NCBI GenBank assembly: GCA_965226755.1
Contig: CBDDDT010000003.1
Coordinates: 372,001-436,000 of the forward strand
DNA from: Bog-113 sp965226755
Lineage (GTDB): Bacteria; Acidobacteriota; Terriglobia; Bryobacterales; Bryobacteraceae
DNA: 64,000 nucleotides
Direction: 5' to 3'
Below, one piece after another: positions 39,253 to 48,186 of the stretch (positions within the stretch are counted from its first letter, which is position 1; each line of letters opens with the position of its first letter). Under the pieces are notes generated by a model. That model ran no database searches and was not told where the DNA came from. It worked only from the letters and a program-made list of their open reading frames with translations. Position numbers and translations under genes: made by a program.

Positions 39253-40185
39253 TTAGCGCGCGCTTACCCACATGGCCGTGGGTCCAACCAGATCCAGGTG
39301 CGGGATCTCGGTGCGGATCTTCAAGGGCTCCAAACCGTCCTTATTGCGAGGCGCGGGATGCAAAGTGAGCAGGTACTGGTGTTGCAGGCGCTCGGTGAAA
39401 TCGTCCAGGTACGGAGCGAAGGCGACGGGATCGCCAAAGCCTTGCCAGTAGGACTCGCCGCCGGTCGCATCCGCCATCTGCGCCAGGTAGTTCTGGCCCC
39501 AGTTGATGCGGAAGGAGGAATGGCCCAGGTGCCCGACCCCACGCCAGTAAATAGAACTTACGATGACGCCGGCGCGCTGGGCCTGGGTGATGGCGTCGTT
39601 CACGTAGGGATTGTCCGGGCCGAGGCCGCCGAAGCGGTCGACGCCGTCGGAAATCATGAGGATCTCGCGGCGAGGCGTGGTGGCGTGCCACTTCTTGAAC
39701 AGATCAGTGAGCGAGAAGTACGGGCTGGTGTCGGCGCCCGGCGCCCCCATGGGAAGGCGGAGTTTCGCGGCGGCGGCGGCGTGGTCGAGCGTGAAATCCT
39801 GCGCGAAGTAGACGGTCCCGTCGCGCATGTAACCGATGCCGATCTGCACTTGCGGGGGAAGCTGGGAGATAAACCGCTTCAGGTCGGGGAACTGCGTGCC
39901 CAGGTTGCTGTTGGATGAATCGTCCATGAGCAGCAGGACTTGCGCCTGTCCGCGATCCCCTTGGGCGGGAACCCAGTCCACGACCTCGACCGCATTCTTG
40001 CCGGAGGTGATCCGGAGATCGCTCTGGCTGACGGGAGGAACGTCCTTGCCCTTTTGGGGCTCGGCCGTGACGACGATCTGGACGGCGGGGCCGCCTTCCA
40101 TGGACGACGTGGTTTGAGCAGCGCACGCCGCGGCGCACAGACCTAGCAGAACGCTGCCGGTCATCAAGGAGCGCAAATTTCTCAT
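39253..40185 (-). CDS. Secreted VWFA-domain protein, TIGR03436 type
   Basis: The 310-residue protein has a signal peptide (SLMTGSVLLGLCAAACAAQ) and a von Willebrand factor A fold with the metal-site motif DSSNS (DxSxS) in VLLLMDDSSNSNLG, the block REILMISDGVDRFGG, and GVIVSSIYWRGVG. This VWFA-related group is expanded in acidobacteria, and its members are thought to bind proteins or metals outside the cell. It is followed by a small membrane protein; a related second VWFA protein lies 1.2 kb away on the same strand. Function unknown. Confidence 0.85.
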   Translation of the reverse strand: MRNLRSLMTGSVLLGLCAAACAAQTTSSMEGGPAVQIVVTAEPQKGKDVPPVSQSDLRITSGKNAVEVVDWVPAQGDRGQAQVLLLMDDSSNSNLGTQFPDLKRFISQLPPQVQIGIGYMRDGTVYFAQDFTLDHAAAAAKLRLPMGAPGADTSPYFSLTDLFKKWHATTPRREILMISDGVDRFGGLGPDNPYVNDAITQAQRAGVIVSSIYWRGVGHLGHSSFRINWGQNYLAQMADATGGESYWQGFGDPVAFAPYLDDFTERLQHQYLLTLHPAPRNKDGLEPLKIRTEIPHLDLVGPTAMWVSAR

Positions 40186-40274
40186 ATATGGCCTCGATAT
40201 CAGCTGTGCATACGAGTGCCCTGAATGCGGTTTCGGGTGCGCAGGTAAGTTGCTGAGCGTACAATTTCAGGGAA

Positions 40275-40688
40275 TCAGGCGGATTTTCCCGGCTTGGCGC
40301 TGCGCAGGCCGGTCCAAGATTCGCTGATCACGATCGAATTAGCGGGGTTTCGGGGATCGTAGCGCACGCCGACCCCGCCGATGATGGACCAGCGGTTCGG
40401 CGGCAGAATGTGCGGGAGAGCGGAAACATCCTGCTCCGTGGTGTAGGTGAGGCCGCGGACCTCATATAAATAGGCGATGGTGTTCTCCTGGACTTCGAGG
40501 ATTTCGCCGCCGCCCAGCTTGCCGTATTTGGAAAGCCATTCACGCCGGGCGAGTTCGAGCTGTTCCTGGGTGGGGCGTTTACGGCGGCGGGCGCGCAAAG
40601 CCAGGAACGAGCCCCCAAGGACGAGGAGACCGAGGGACGCGAGTCCGATGGCCGGAGGGGAAAGGAGATCGTCTAAGCCGCGCGCCAT
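40275..40688 (-). CDS. Small single-span membrane protein of unknown function
   Basis: The 137-residue protein has one hydrophobic helix near its start (AIGLASLGLLVLGGSFLALR) followed by a basic stretch (RARRRKRPTQEQ) and a soluble domain of about 90 residues. The domain reads GGGEILEVQENTIAYLYEVR, then GLTYTTEQDVSALPHILPPN, and may resemble the DUF3592-like beta fold. The arrangement predicts a membrane-anchored cytoplasmic domain. Start at the ATG at 40686-40688. It precedes the VWFA gene on the same strand and follows the aldolase gene by 18 bases. Confidence 0.65.
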   Translation of the reverse strand: MARGLDDLLSPPAIGLASLGLLVLGGSFLALRARRRKRPTQEQLELARREWLSKYGKLGGGEILEVQENTIAYLYEVRGLTYTTEQDVSALPHILPPNRWSIIGGVGVRYDPRNPANSIVISESWTGLRSAKPGKSA

Positions 40689-40706
40689 TGCCCTGGGAGG
40701 GACGGC

Positions 40707-41375
40707 TTAAACCGCGACGGGTTCGGCAATTTCCTTGAAGACCTTGTTGTAGTCATTCAAAAACTGCTCGAGTCCCTTGTCGGTCAGGACGTGGTTGAAG
40801 AGGCCGTCCAGAACTTTGAACGGCATGGTGGCGATGTGGGCGCCGGCGAGGGCGCAATCGATCACGTGGTTGGACGTGCGCAGGGACGCCGCGAGAATGC
40901 GGGTCGGGAACCCGTAGTTTCCGTAGATGGTGACGATCTGGCGGATCAGATCCATACCGTCCTGCCCGAGATCGTCGAGGCGTCCGACAAAAGGGCTGAT
41001 GATATACGCGCCGGCTTTCGCCGCGATAAGAGCCTGGGCGGCGGAAAAACAGAGCGTGACGTTGACGCGATAACCATCGCTCGAGAGCGCGCTGGTGGCG
41101 ATGATGCCTTCACGGGTGAGGGGGCATTTCACCACCACGTTCTTGTGGATGGCGGCCAGACGCCGGCCTTCCTGGATCATGTCTTTGGAGGCGGTGGCGA
41201 CCACTTCCGCGCTGATGTCGCCATCGACGACGTCGCAGATTTTGCGGATCTGCTCATCCATCGGGCGGCCCTCGGCGGCGATCAGACTGGGATTGGTCGT
41301 GACCCCATCGACGATTCCCCAGGCGGCTACCTTTTTGATTTCGTCTAGATTCGCACTGTCCAGGAAGAACCTCAT
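40707..41375 (-). CDS. Transaldolase/fructose-6-phosphate aldolase-like protein
   Basis: The 222-residue enzyme is of the short MipB/TalC type. MRFFLDSANLDEIKKVAAWG, GVTTNPSLIAAEG, the Schiff-base lysine in NVVVKCPLTREG, NVTLCFSAAQALIAAKAGAY and FVGRLDDLGQDG are all present. Enzymes of this size act as transaldolase or as fructose-6-phosphate aldolase, and the sequence alone does not separate these. The ATG at 41373-41375 was chosen because it matches the conserved N-terminus; the longer ORF upstream overlaps another gene. It lies 44 bases downstream of a VWFA gene. Confidence 0.92.
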   Translation of the reverse strand: MRFFLDSANLDEIKKVAAWGIVDGVTTNPSLIAAEGRPMDEQIRKICDVVDGDISAEVVATASKDMIQEGRRLAAIHKNVVVKCPLTREGIIATSALSSDGYRVNVTLCFSAAQALIAAKAGAYIISPFVGRLDDLGQDGMDLIRQIVTIYGNYGFPTRILAASLRTSNHVIDCALAGAHIATMPFKVLDGLFNHVLTDKGLEQFLNDYNKVFKEIAEPVAV

Positions 41376-41419
41376 GTTGGCATTTTCATTGTAGTGCAGG
41401 GATGCACGGCCGGATGTAG

Positions 41420-42361
41420 TCACTTGGCGAAGTAGCCGGTGCGGGCGCGCACTTCGAGTCCTGGTTTACGGCTGCGGATTTCCACGCGGCGAAAGCGGCC
41501 GTCGCGCCGGGGGCTGGTCGAAGTGTAGGCGAGTTCGTACAAGGAGCGGAGTTCCTCGCCGATTTGGAGGAAGACGGTATGCATGTCGAGCGCGGTCGCG
41601 TCGAAATCGCGGCCGCCGGTTTCGACAGCCAGGCGGCGCATGGCCTCCACGCCGGCCTGGTTGATGGTGGTGAAGGCGCTGTGTTTGAGGACGGTCGTGC
41701 GGACGCTGAAGATGAGCGCGTCGGCGCCTTGAGCGGCCTCGACCGCGGCGCTGATGCCGCGCAGGCTGGAGTTATCTTCGCCATCGCTGAAGACCAGGAG
41801 CGCCTTGCGGCCGGGCAATCCCTTCATCTGCCCGCGGGCGGAGAAGAAGAGCGCGTCAAAGAGCGCGGTGCCGCCCTCGCGTTTCTCGGGGTCGCCCAGG
41901 ATGGGGAACTGGCCCGGATGCCGGTCGTAACGGCGCAGCGCGCTTTCCCAATCGGCAGGGGGAACTCCGAGGGCGGCCACGAGCCGCGCGTTATCTCCGA
42001 AACAGACCAAGAACGTCTGATCGCCGGGTCGAATGACCGACTCGAGAAAGTCCTGCGTGTCGCGGCGGTGCTTCCGATTGAAGCGGTCCTGACTCGGGCT
42101 GAAATCCTCGACCAGACCCACGGTCAGCGGGAGACCACCGCTCGCGCCGAAGAACCGGACGGCCTGGGGCACGCCGTCTTCAAGTACTTCAAAATCATCC
42201 GCTTGGAGCCCGGACACAAAGGCGCCGCTCAGGTCGCGAACGCTGAAGGCGACGTTCACCAGCCCCACATCGACGTGGATTTGGAGCGGCGCCTGCGCGG
42301 CGGCGGAGACGCCGAGGCTAAGGAAGCACAGCTTCAGCAGTTGCGGAACGGGCGCTCTCAT
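41420..42361 (-). CDS. Secreted VWFA-domain protein, TIGR03436 type, second copy
   Basis: The 313-residue protein has a signal peptide (LLKLCFLSLGVSAAAQA), then a beta-rich segment with FSVRDLSGAFVSGLQADDFE and VLEDGVPQAVRFF, then a VWFA domain with VEDFSPSQ (DxSxS), ALLVFSDGEDNSSLRG and TGGRDFDATALDMHTVFL. It ends in GLEVRARTGYF, a hallmark of TIGR03436 proteins. It is only distantly like the other VWFA protein of the window. The first 44 bases overlap the end of the fibronectin-like gene upstream, so translation is probably coupled. Confidence 0.85.
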   Translation of the reverse strand: MRAPVPQLLKLCFLSLGVSAAAQAPLQIHVDVGLVNVAFSVRDLSGAFVSGLQADDFEVLEDGVPQAVRFFGASGGLPLTVGLVEDFSPSQDRFNRKHRRDTQDFLESVIRPGDQTFLVCFGDNARLVAALGVPPADWESALRRYDRHPGQFPILGDPEKREGGTALFDALFFSARGQMKGLPGRKALLVFSDGEDNSSLRGISAAVEAAQGADALIFSVRTTVLKHSAFTTINQAGVEAMRRLAVETGGRDFDATALDMHTVFLQIGEELRSLYELAYTSTSPRRDGRFRRVEIRSRKPGLEVRARTGYFAK

Positions 42362-43322
42362 TGCCGGTCAGATCGAAAGAAGAGACTTGATAACGGTAGC
42401 GGATTCCGGGCTTGACGGCGCGGTCGCTGTAACTGGGCGCGACGAGGTTTCCGCCGATGGGCGTGAAAGGACCATCGCCTTCAGCCCGGAAAACGTGATA
42501 ACCGGCAAGGTCGGATTCGGTGTTGCGGTCCCAGGAAACCTGAATGGCGGTGGGGCCGACGATGGTCTGCACGCGGGCGGGCACGGCGGGCGGAAACGTG
42601 TCGATCGGGGTAAGCGCGGCTTCCGTGGACAGTTCACTTTCGCTTTCGCGCTCGCCCACCTTTTGAATCCCTTGCACCAGGTAGGTATACGGTTTTCCGA
42701 ACTCGGCGGTAGCGTCGACATAGGGGCTCTGCCTGGTGTCGCCGAGCGGGGCGAATTCGCCGATATCGCCCTTTCGAAAAACGCGGAAGAGAGGCGCATC
42801 GGAACCGGACCAGCTGAGCTCCACGCCCTGCGCGACGGATTTGGCCGTGAAGCGCTCCGGGCGGCCGACCGTGGCCGTGACGGGCACGGTGATGAAGTTG
42901 GACCAGCCCGCATCTTTGCCGCGATCGTTCACCAGGCGCACCGCGATGACGACGTCGTGGCCAACAAATTCCGCGGCGGACGTTTCGAATTTGACCTGAC
43001 CCTCGCTGGATGGAAGACGGCGGCTGCGGGCCAACCACTCGCGCTCATCAAAACGCGGCCCGGATTCGCCGACGCGCATATCGATTTCGGGAGGATCCTT
43101 GATGGGGAGCGCCTCGGTGGTCATGCGCGACATGGTGAATTGGATGATGATGCGGGACCCGCGCTGGACGGCGTTGAGGTCGGTCACGCGGTTGGGCAGA
43201 TTGAGGGCGGGCGGAAGAGGCGGCCCCATGTAGCCGCAAGCGCCCATAAGCGAGGCGGCGAGCAGCGCGGCCGCTAACAGAACGGCGGAAGAGGAATCAC
43301 GCGGGGAACGTCCCGCAATCAC
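42318..43322 (-). CDS. Lipoprotein with fibronectin type III-like domains
   Basis: The 334-residue protein has a lipoprotein signal (LLAAALLAASLMGACGYM, with Cys29 in ASLMGAC as lipobox) and two or three FN3-like beta domains: ERFTAKSVAQGVELSWSGSD, GKPYTYLVQGIQKVGERESE, and PTAIQVSWDRNTESDLAGYH followed by RYRYQVSSFDLTGNES. FN3 domains of this sort mediate binding at the cell envelope. The start is a GTG at 43322 overlapping the hslU stop by four bases, so it is read as the third gene of the hslV-hslU unit. Function unknown. Confidence 0.8.
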   Translation of the reverse strand: MIAGRSPRDSSSAVLLAAALLAASLMGACGYMGPPLPPALNLPNRVTDLNAVQRGSRIIIQFTMSRMTTEALPIKDPPEIDMRVGESGPRFDEREWLARSRRLPSSEGQVKFETSAAEFVGHDVVIAVRLVNDRGKDAGWSNFITVPVTATVGRPERFTAKSVAQGVELSWSGSDAPLFRVFRKGDIGEFAPLGDTRQSPYVDATAEFGKPYTYLVQGIQKVGERESESELSTEAALTPIDTFPPAVPARVQTIVGPTAIQVSWDRNTESDLAGYHVFRAEGDGPFTPIGGNLVAPSYSDRAVKPGIRYRYQVSSFDLTGNESARSATAEAVLP

Positions 43323-44680
43323 AGAATATACCGGCTCAAGTCCTGATCTTTGACGATCTCGGCAAGCTGTTTGCGGACGTAAGCGGCGTCGATCCGGATC
43401 GTCTTCTTCTTCAGGTCAGGCGCGTCAAAGGAGATTTCTTCAAGGAGCTTTTCCATGATGGTGTGAAGACGGCGGGCGCCGATGTTCTCGCTGGATTCGT
43501 TGACCTGCGCGGCGAAGCGCGCGACCTCGGCCAGCGCGTCATCGCCCAGCGTCAGCTTGATGCCTTCGGTTTCCATCAGCGCGACGTACTGTTTGGAAAG
43601 AGCGTTCTGCGGCTCTTTCAAGATGCGCACAAAGTCGTCGACCGTGAGGGATTTAAGCTCCACGCGGATGGGGAAGCGGCCCTGGAGTTCGGGGATCATG
43701 TCGCTGGGCTTGGAGACGTGGAAGGCGCCGGCCGCGATAAAAAGGATGTGATCAGTGCGAACGAAGCCGTAGCGGGTATTGACGGTGGTGCCTTCGACGA
43801 TGGGAAGGATGTCGCGCTGCACGCCTTCGCGGCTGACGTCGGGACCGTGGCCGGACTCCCGGCCGGCGATCTTGTCGATCTCGTCGAGGAAGATGATGCC
43901 GGTGGTTTCGACGCGATCGATGGCTTCGCGCGTAACCTGCTCCATATCGATGAGCTTGTTCTCTTCCTCCTGGGTGAGGTATTCGAGCGCATCGGCGACG
44001 CGCATGGTGCGCTTGCGGGTGCGCGGGCCGAAGAGCGCGGGCAGCATCTCCTTGAAGTTGATGCCCATCTCCTCGAAGTTTCCGCTGGCGGCGATTTCGA
44101 ACTGGGGCGCGCGGTCCTTGACGTCAAGCTCCACGGTGCGCTCGTCAAGTTTGCCGTCCTGAAGGCGCTCGCGAAGCTTGTCGCGCGTGCGGTCATTGGG
44201 CTGTTCGGCGCTTTCCGGCGTGGGAGGCATCAGCAGATCGAGAAGCCGTTCTTCAGCGACCTTCTCGGCCTGCTCGGAAATTTCATCGAGCCGTTCTTCC
44301 CGCACCATGTCGATGCCGATATCGACCAGATCGCGGATCATCGATTCCACGTCGCGGCCGACGTAGCCGACTTCGGTGAACTTGCTGGCTTCGACTTTTA
44401 GAAACGGCGAACTGGCGAGCTTAGCCAGACGGCGCGCCAGCTCCGTCTTCCCGACGCCCGTGGGGCCGATCATGAGGATGTTCTTCGGCATCACCTCATC
44501 GGCCATCTCGGGCGGAAGCTTCTGGCGGCGGATGCGGTTACGGAGCGCGATGGCTACGGCGCGCTTGGCTTCGGGCTGACCGACGACGTACTTATCCAGC
44601 TCGCGGACGATTTCACGCGGAGTGAGTTCGTCCAGCGCCGGCGATTCATCAACAGACTTACTGGGCAAATAAATCACCAT
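43319..44680 (-). CDS. hslU: HslU ATPase subunit of the HslUV protease
   Basis: The 453-residue AAA+ unfoldase shows LTPREIVRELDKYVVGQPEA, Walker A in IGPTGVGKTELARRLA, GYVGRDVESMIRDLVD, Walker B in GIIFLDEIDKIAG and the pore motif region, then the C-terminal QDLSRYIL that docks into HslV. The I-domain lies at about 120-235. With HslV it degrades misfolded proteins such as those induced by heat. It lies 3 bases after hslV, and the pair is one operon. Length is normal for the family. Confidence 0.97.
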   Translation of the reverse strand: MVIYLPSKSVDESPALDELTPREIVRELDKYVVGQPEAKRAVAIALRNRIRRQKLPPEMADEVMPKNILMIGPTGVGKTELARRLAKLASSPFLKVEASKFTEVGYVGRDVESMIRDLVDIGIDMVREERLDEISEQAEKVAEERLLDLLMPPTPESAEQPNDRTRDKLRERLQDGKLDERTVELDVKDRAPQFEIAASGNFEEMGINFKEMLPALFGPRTRKRTMRVADALEYLTQEEENKLIDMEQVTREAIDRVETTGIIFLDEIDKIAGRESGHGPDVSREGVQRDILPIVEGTTVNTRYGFVRTDHILFIAAGAFHVSKPSDMIPELQGRFPIRVELKSLTVDDFVRILKEPQNALSKQYVALMETEGIKLTLGDDALAEVARFAAQVNESSENIGARRLHTIMEKLLEEISFDAPDLKKKTIRIDAAYVRKQLAEIVKDQDLSRYIL

Positions 44681-44683
44681 GAG

Positions 44684-45256
44684 TCACTTTGCTCCTTTTG
44701 CGGGAGCAACGGGTTCGGCCGTGATCTCTTCAAAGTTGACCTGATCATTGGTGTAGATACAGATCTTTCCGGCGATTTCCATGGCCTGCTCGGCGATCTG
44801 GCGAGCGGTCAGTTTGGTGCAGCGCAGCAGGGCCGTGGCCGCGGAGAGAGCGAAAGAACCGCCGGAGCCGATCGCGGCGATACCTTCATCCGGCTCGATC
44901 ACGTCGCCGGTGCCGCTGACGATGAAGATGTTCTTCTGGTCGGCGACAAGAAGCAACGCTTCCAGGTGGCGAAGGATTTTGTCGGTGCGCCAATCCTTGG
45001 CAAGTTCGACGACGGCGCGGGACAAGTTTCCGTTGAACTGCTCGAGCTTGCCTTCGAATCGCGAAAAGAGGGAGAAGGCGTCGGCGGTGGATCCGGCGAA
45101 ACCGACTACGACTCTGTCATTGTAAATACGGCGAAGTTTCTTGGCGGACGATTTCAGAATCTCACTGCCGAGGGTCACTTGCCCATCGGCAGCCATGACT
45201 ACTTTGCTGTCGCGACGGACCACCAGGACCGTCGTAGAGCGAACACGTGGTTTCAT
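44684..45256 (-). CDS. hslV: HslV peptidase subunit of the HslUV protease
   Basis: The 190-residue protein is the threonine peptidase of the HslUV complex. MKPRVRSTTVLVVRRDSKVV carries the catalytic threonine after RS, exposed by autoprocessing, and VVMAADGQVTLGS, GFAGSTADAFSLFSRFEGKL and GSGGSFALSAATAL are family blocks. The ATG at 45254-45256 was chosen, since it leaves a short propeptide like that of relatives; a TTG five codons upstream gives a longer one. HslV and HslU lie in the usual order with coupled translation. Confidence 0.95.
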   Translation of the reverse strand: MKPRVRSTTVLVVRRDSKVVMAADGQVTLGSEILKSSAKKLRRIYNDRVVVGFAGSTADAFSLFSRFEGKLEQFNGNLSRAVVELAKDWRTDKILRHLEALLLVADQKNIFIVSGTGDVIEPDEGIAAIGSGGSFALSAATALLRCTKLTARQIAEQAMEIAGKICIYTNDQVNFEEITAEPVAPAKGAK

Positions 45257-45333
45257 TTGGCTGAAATTCAAGTGTATCAGTCTGTTTCGGGACGCTCCCA
45301 GACCCGCAATACAAATGCTTTCACGCGTGCGGA

Positions 45334-46149
45334 CTAGAACGGGAAGCGGATTGTGAAGACGCCCGCGTGATTATACGCATGGTATTGCGTGGCCGCGATC
45401 TGATATCCGGCGCCGAGCGCCATCAGCAGTCGGCCGTGCAGTTTAAAGCGCCCGAAGATGATCCCAGGCGTGATGAACGTCTGCTTGCGGCCGTCGAGTT
45501 CCCCGTCTTTGTAGAACGTGGAGTTGACCTCGACCTCGGGCCAGAGCTTTTCGAGCAGGTGGTATTGAAAGGTTGTGTTGAAGGCCAAGGCATGTCCGAT
45601 GGTGTCGAGGTGGCTGGTGGGCAATCCCGCGCCGAACGTGCTTTGAATATCGAAGTTTCCCCAGCCTTTGCCGGCGGCGATGGTAGGGGTCAGCACTCCC
45701 GCGCGCGACCCGTTCTTATAAGTGCCGGTGGGAATGGTCCCGCCGAAAAAGAAGGTGAGGATGAAGTTACCGGTCTTTTCGTTGCGGGCGATGACGCGGT
45801 ACTTGGCTACGAGAGAGACGTCGCCGAAGCCATCGTTGACCCCGGGTTCATGGTGCTGCAGGTAGGGCGGAATATTGAATAGCAGCTCCACATTTTCAGC
45901 GGGGATCAGTTCGAGACCTTTCCCGTTGCCGTAGTTGACGAGGGTGTCGCCGGTCGGCATGGGTTCAGCGACGAAGTCGGTGCGGAACTCCTGCTCCAGC
46001 CGGGGCGTGACGGTGACGAGCGGGGTCATCCAGTGCGGTTGATCGGCCTTGGCCTGATCCGAGCGGTCGAACCAATCGGAGAAGAAGCCGTCCTGGGCTT
46101 GAAGGGGAGCGAGCAGCAGAATAGGGAGCAGAAAGAATTTGCTAAGCAT
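45334..46149 (-). CDS. Outer-membrane beta-barrel-like protein of unknown function
   Basis: The 271-residue protein has a signal peptide (KFFLLPILLLAPLQAQ) and a mature part of alternating hydrophobic and polar residues ending in aromatic Phe (VFTIRFPF), typical of an outer membrane barrel. Blocks such as FGDVSLVAKYRVIARNEKTG, FILTFFFGGTIPTGTYKNGS, NFDIQSTFGAGLPTSHLDTI and LAFNTTFQYHLLEKLWPEVE resemble a 'transporter' family of the phenol-degradation MetA type, which I suggest only weakly. The promoter region has a perfect palindrome, and a regulator gene lies directly upstream. Confidence 0.72.
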   Translation of the reverse strand: MLSKFFLLPILLLAPLQAQDGFFSDWFDRSDQAKADQPHWMTPLVTVTPRLEQEFRTDFVAEPMPTGDTLVNYGNGKGLELIPAENVELLFNIPPYLQHHEPGVNDGFGDVSLVAKYRVIARNEKTGNFILTFFFGGTIPTGTYKNGSRAGVLTPTIAAGKGWGNFDIQSTFGAGLPTSHLDTIGHALAFNTTFQYHLLEKLWPEVEVNSTFYKDGELDGRKQTFITPGIIFGRFKLHGRLLMALGAGYQIAATQYHAYNHAGVFTIRFPF

Positions 46150-46173
46150 GCGTGTCTCGAGGGTGAGTCAAGC

Positions 46174-46189
46174 GTCTTGTATACAAGAC
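46174..46189. promoter_or_regulatory. 16-bp perfect palindrome, probable operator
   Basis: GTCTTGTATACAAGAC is a complete palindrome at 46174-46189, ending 25 bases ahead of the barrel gene's start, with TATACA inside it as a possible -10 box. The core TTGTATACAA is typical of GntR-type operators; the adjacent XRE/PBP-fold regulator is another candidate binder. Confidence 0.75.
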
Positions 46190-46237
46190 ATTAGCAAATC
46201 GCGCGAAAAGGCGAAGTGCGGGGAAAGGCGGATCGGG

Positions 46238-47356
46238 TTAAGCGCGAATTTCGCCGGTGCGGGCGGTGTCGTAGCCGGCGAGAACCTGGAGTTCGCGCCG
46301 AAGGCGGGAGCGGCTCAGGGCGTCGAACAAGGAGCGGACCGGCGGGGTTTCGGAAAACCGCTCGAGGGTCACGAAGTCATAGCGCTCGACGGCGAGCGGG
46401 ATGAAATCGAGCCCCAGAACGCGGGCGGCAAGACTGGTGGCGACACAGGCGTCGGCATCGCCGGCGAGGACCGTCTGGGCGGCGGCGAGATGACCGGATG
46501 CGATGCGCGCGTAGCCATGGACGCGATCGGAGGAGACGCCGGCCTGGTGGAGAAGACGATCGAGGAGATCACGGCTTCCGGCGCCCGCTTCGCGGTTGAT
46601 CAGCGAGACATCGCTCCGCGCGAGATCGGAGACGGAGTGAATGCCGCGGGGATTTCCCGCGGCCACGACCAGACCCTGCTCCCAGGTGGCGTAGGTGACG
46701 ACGCGGAACCCGCCGCGCGGGAACAGATGGCGCACGAAAGGGAGGTTATACTCGCCCGTGTGTGCGTCGCGAAGATGGCTTCCGGCGATATGGATCTTGC
46801 CGGCTTTCAACCATTCCAGTGCGCGGCGGCTGGAGCATTCGACAGCGGCGAGGCCGATGCCTTCGGACTCGGCCAGCCGGTTGGAAAGCACGGCGATGGC
46901 GGGATCGCATCCGGCGATCACCAGATCACGGTTGAACTCCGCTGGAGGCGAGATGGTGTCCACGCGGAGGGAACGGGCGGAGAGACGCGCCGCGATCACG
47001 GCGTTGGAGCGCGGAAGCCACGATGGCGAGACGCGCGCGGGAGCGGCCACCAACTTCTGGCCGACCTTGCAGAGTTGGACCAATTGCCCGGGAAGCCCGG
47101 GAGCGGTTTCATCTACCGGTTCAGCGGCGACATGGTTGGTGGGCGCTTCAACGCTGGGTTCGAGATCAAACAGATCCTCGACGGAGACCTCCAGGGCGCG
47201 CGCGAGCTGCAGCGCCACGGCGGTGTTGGGGACAAACGACCCGCGTTCTATGGCGTAGATGGTCTGGCGGGCGATGCCGACGCGCTGAGCGAGCTCGGTT
47301 GCGCCGAGCCCGCTCTGTTTCCGAATTCGTTGGAGGTGAGTGCGAATCTCGGGCAA
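46238..47356 (-). CDS. XRE-type HTH regulator with periplasmic-binding-protein-fold sensor
   Basis: The 372-residue protein starts with an XRE helix-turn-helix (LQRIRKQSGLGATELAQRVG, IARQTIYAIERGSFVPNTAV) and has, after a linker, a PBP type II sensor domain similar to molybdate/PBP-like sensors: VIAGCDPAIAVLSNRLAESE, IAGSHLRDAHTGEYNLPFVR, LVVAAGNPRGIHSVSDLARS and INREAGAGSRDLLDRLLHQA. The whole is a one-component regulator responding to a small anion or metabolite; the ligand is not known here. The start is a TTG at 47354-47356, just 10 bases after the cyclophilin stop. The palindrome and barrel gene downstream could be its targets. Confidence 0.85.
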   Translation of the reverse strand: MPEIRTHLQRIRKQSGLGATELAQRVGIARQTIYAIERGSFVPNTAVALQLARALEVSVEDLFDLEPSVEAPTNHVAAEPVDETAPGLPGQLVQLCKVGQKLVAAPARVSPSWLPRSNAVIAARLSARSLRVDTISPPAEFNRDLVIAGCDPAIAVLSNRLAESEGIGLAAVECSSRRALEWLKAGKIHIAGSHLRDAHTGEYNLPFVRHLFPRGGFRVVTYATWEQGLVVAAGNPRGIHSVSDLARSDVSLINREAGAGSRDLLDRLLHQAGVSSDRVHGYARIASGHLAAAQTVLAGDADACVATSLAARVLGLDFIPLAVERYDFVTLERFSETPPVRSLFDALSRSRLRRELQVLAGYDTARTGEIRA

Positions 47357-47365
47357 ATCATTACA

Positions 47366-48127
47366 CTAATTGGCGGGCGGAGCAGCCGCGGGATGGGGAG
47401 CGGCGGCCGGGCGGGGCGCGGTGTGATGGACGGCGGTCTTGGGCGCGGCGTGAGCGGCCGGCGCGGGCGCGACAACGGTCGCTGTTTTGACGACGTCGAT
47501 GTCAGGGAATTGCTTCAAGAGGTAAGCTTTGCCTTCGTTCGTCACGCGATCCTGCTGCGGCTGCTCGCCGTATTTGCTGGTGATCTTATCGACGGTCTCC
47601 ATGCCCTGGGTCACTTCGGCGAACGGGGCGAAGCCCATGCCGTCCAGGCGCTGGTTGTCCGCCAGGCTGATGAAAAGCTGCGTCGTGCGGGTGTTCGGCC
47701 CGGCGGTGGCGAACGTGAGAAAGCCGCGCTTATTGGACTGCGTGACGGGGTCATCCTGAATGTTGGCGGTCTGCCAGACCTTCGAGATGGCGGGCGTCGG
47801 GCTGAGACCAAACTGCACCACGAATCCGGGAACGACACGGAAGAACGCGCCGCCGTTGAAGAAGCCGGCGCGCACCAGGTTGTAAAAGCGATCGGCGCCC
47901 AGCGGGGCCCACGCGCGATGGACGGTGACGGTGAAATCGCCCGCGCTGGTGACGAAGCGCGCCTGGAACGTCTCCGGCGCTTTCGCCTTCAGAGAAGCCG
48001 GGTTGGTTAGCGAGGGCCGCGCCGCCGGCGCGTGATGCACAGCGGTGGAAGCGGGGTGAGACGCAGGCGCCTGGGCAAAAACGGCCCCGGCCGTGACAAG
48101 GGCAATCAGGATGGTTTGAATTCGCAT
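47366..48127 (-). CDS. Secreted cyclophilin-type peptidyl-prolyl isomerase
   Basis: The 253-residue protein has a signal peptide (MRIQTILIALVTAGAVFA), a Pro/His/Ala-rich linker, a cyclophilin domain and another Ala/Pro/His-rich tail. The domain reads FTVTVHRAWAPLGADRFYNL, AFFRVVPGFVVQFGLSP, RGFLTFATAGPNTRTTQLFI and GFAPFAEVTQGMETVDKI, matching exported PPIases. The ATG at 48125-48127 was chosen because it gives the signal peptide; the open frame continuing upstream is only the shadow of hppA. It catalyses proline isomerisation during folding in the periplasm. Confidence 0.9.
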   Translation of the reverse strand: MRIQTILIALVTAGAVFAQAPASHPASTAVHHAPAARPSLTNPASLKAKAPETFQARFVTSAGDFTVTVHRAWAPLGADRFYNLVRAGFFNGGAFFRVVPGFVVQFGLSPTPAISKVWQTANIQDDPVTQSNKRGFLTFATAGPNTRTTQLFISLADNQRLDGMGFAPFAEVTQGMETVDKITSKYGEQPQQDRVTNEGKAYLLKQFPDIDVVKTATVVAPAPAAHAAPKTAVHHTAPRPAAAPHPAAAPPAN

Positions 48128-48186
48128 GAGCAGAAAAATAAGTGGGTTCGAAAGTTTATTGTATCGGAGGCAAGAGCGCCCGCGCT

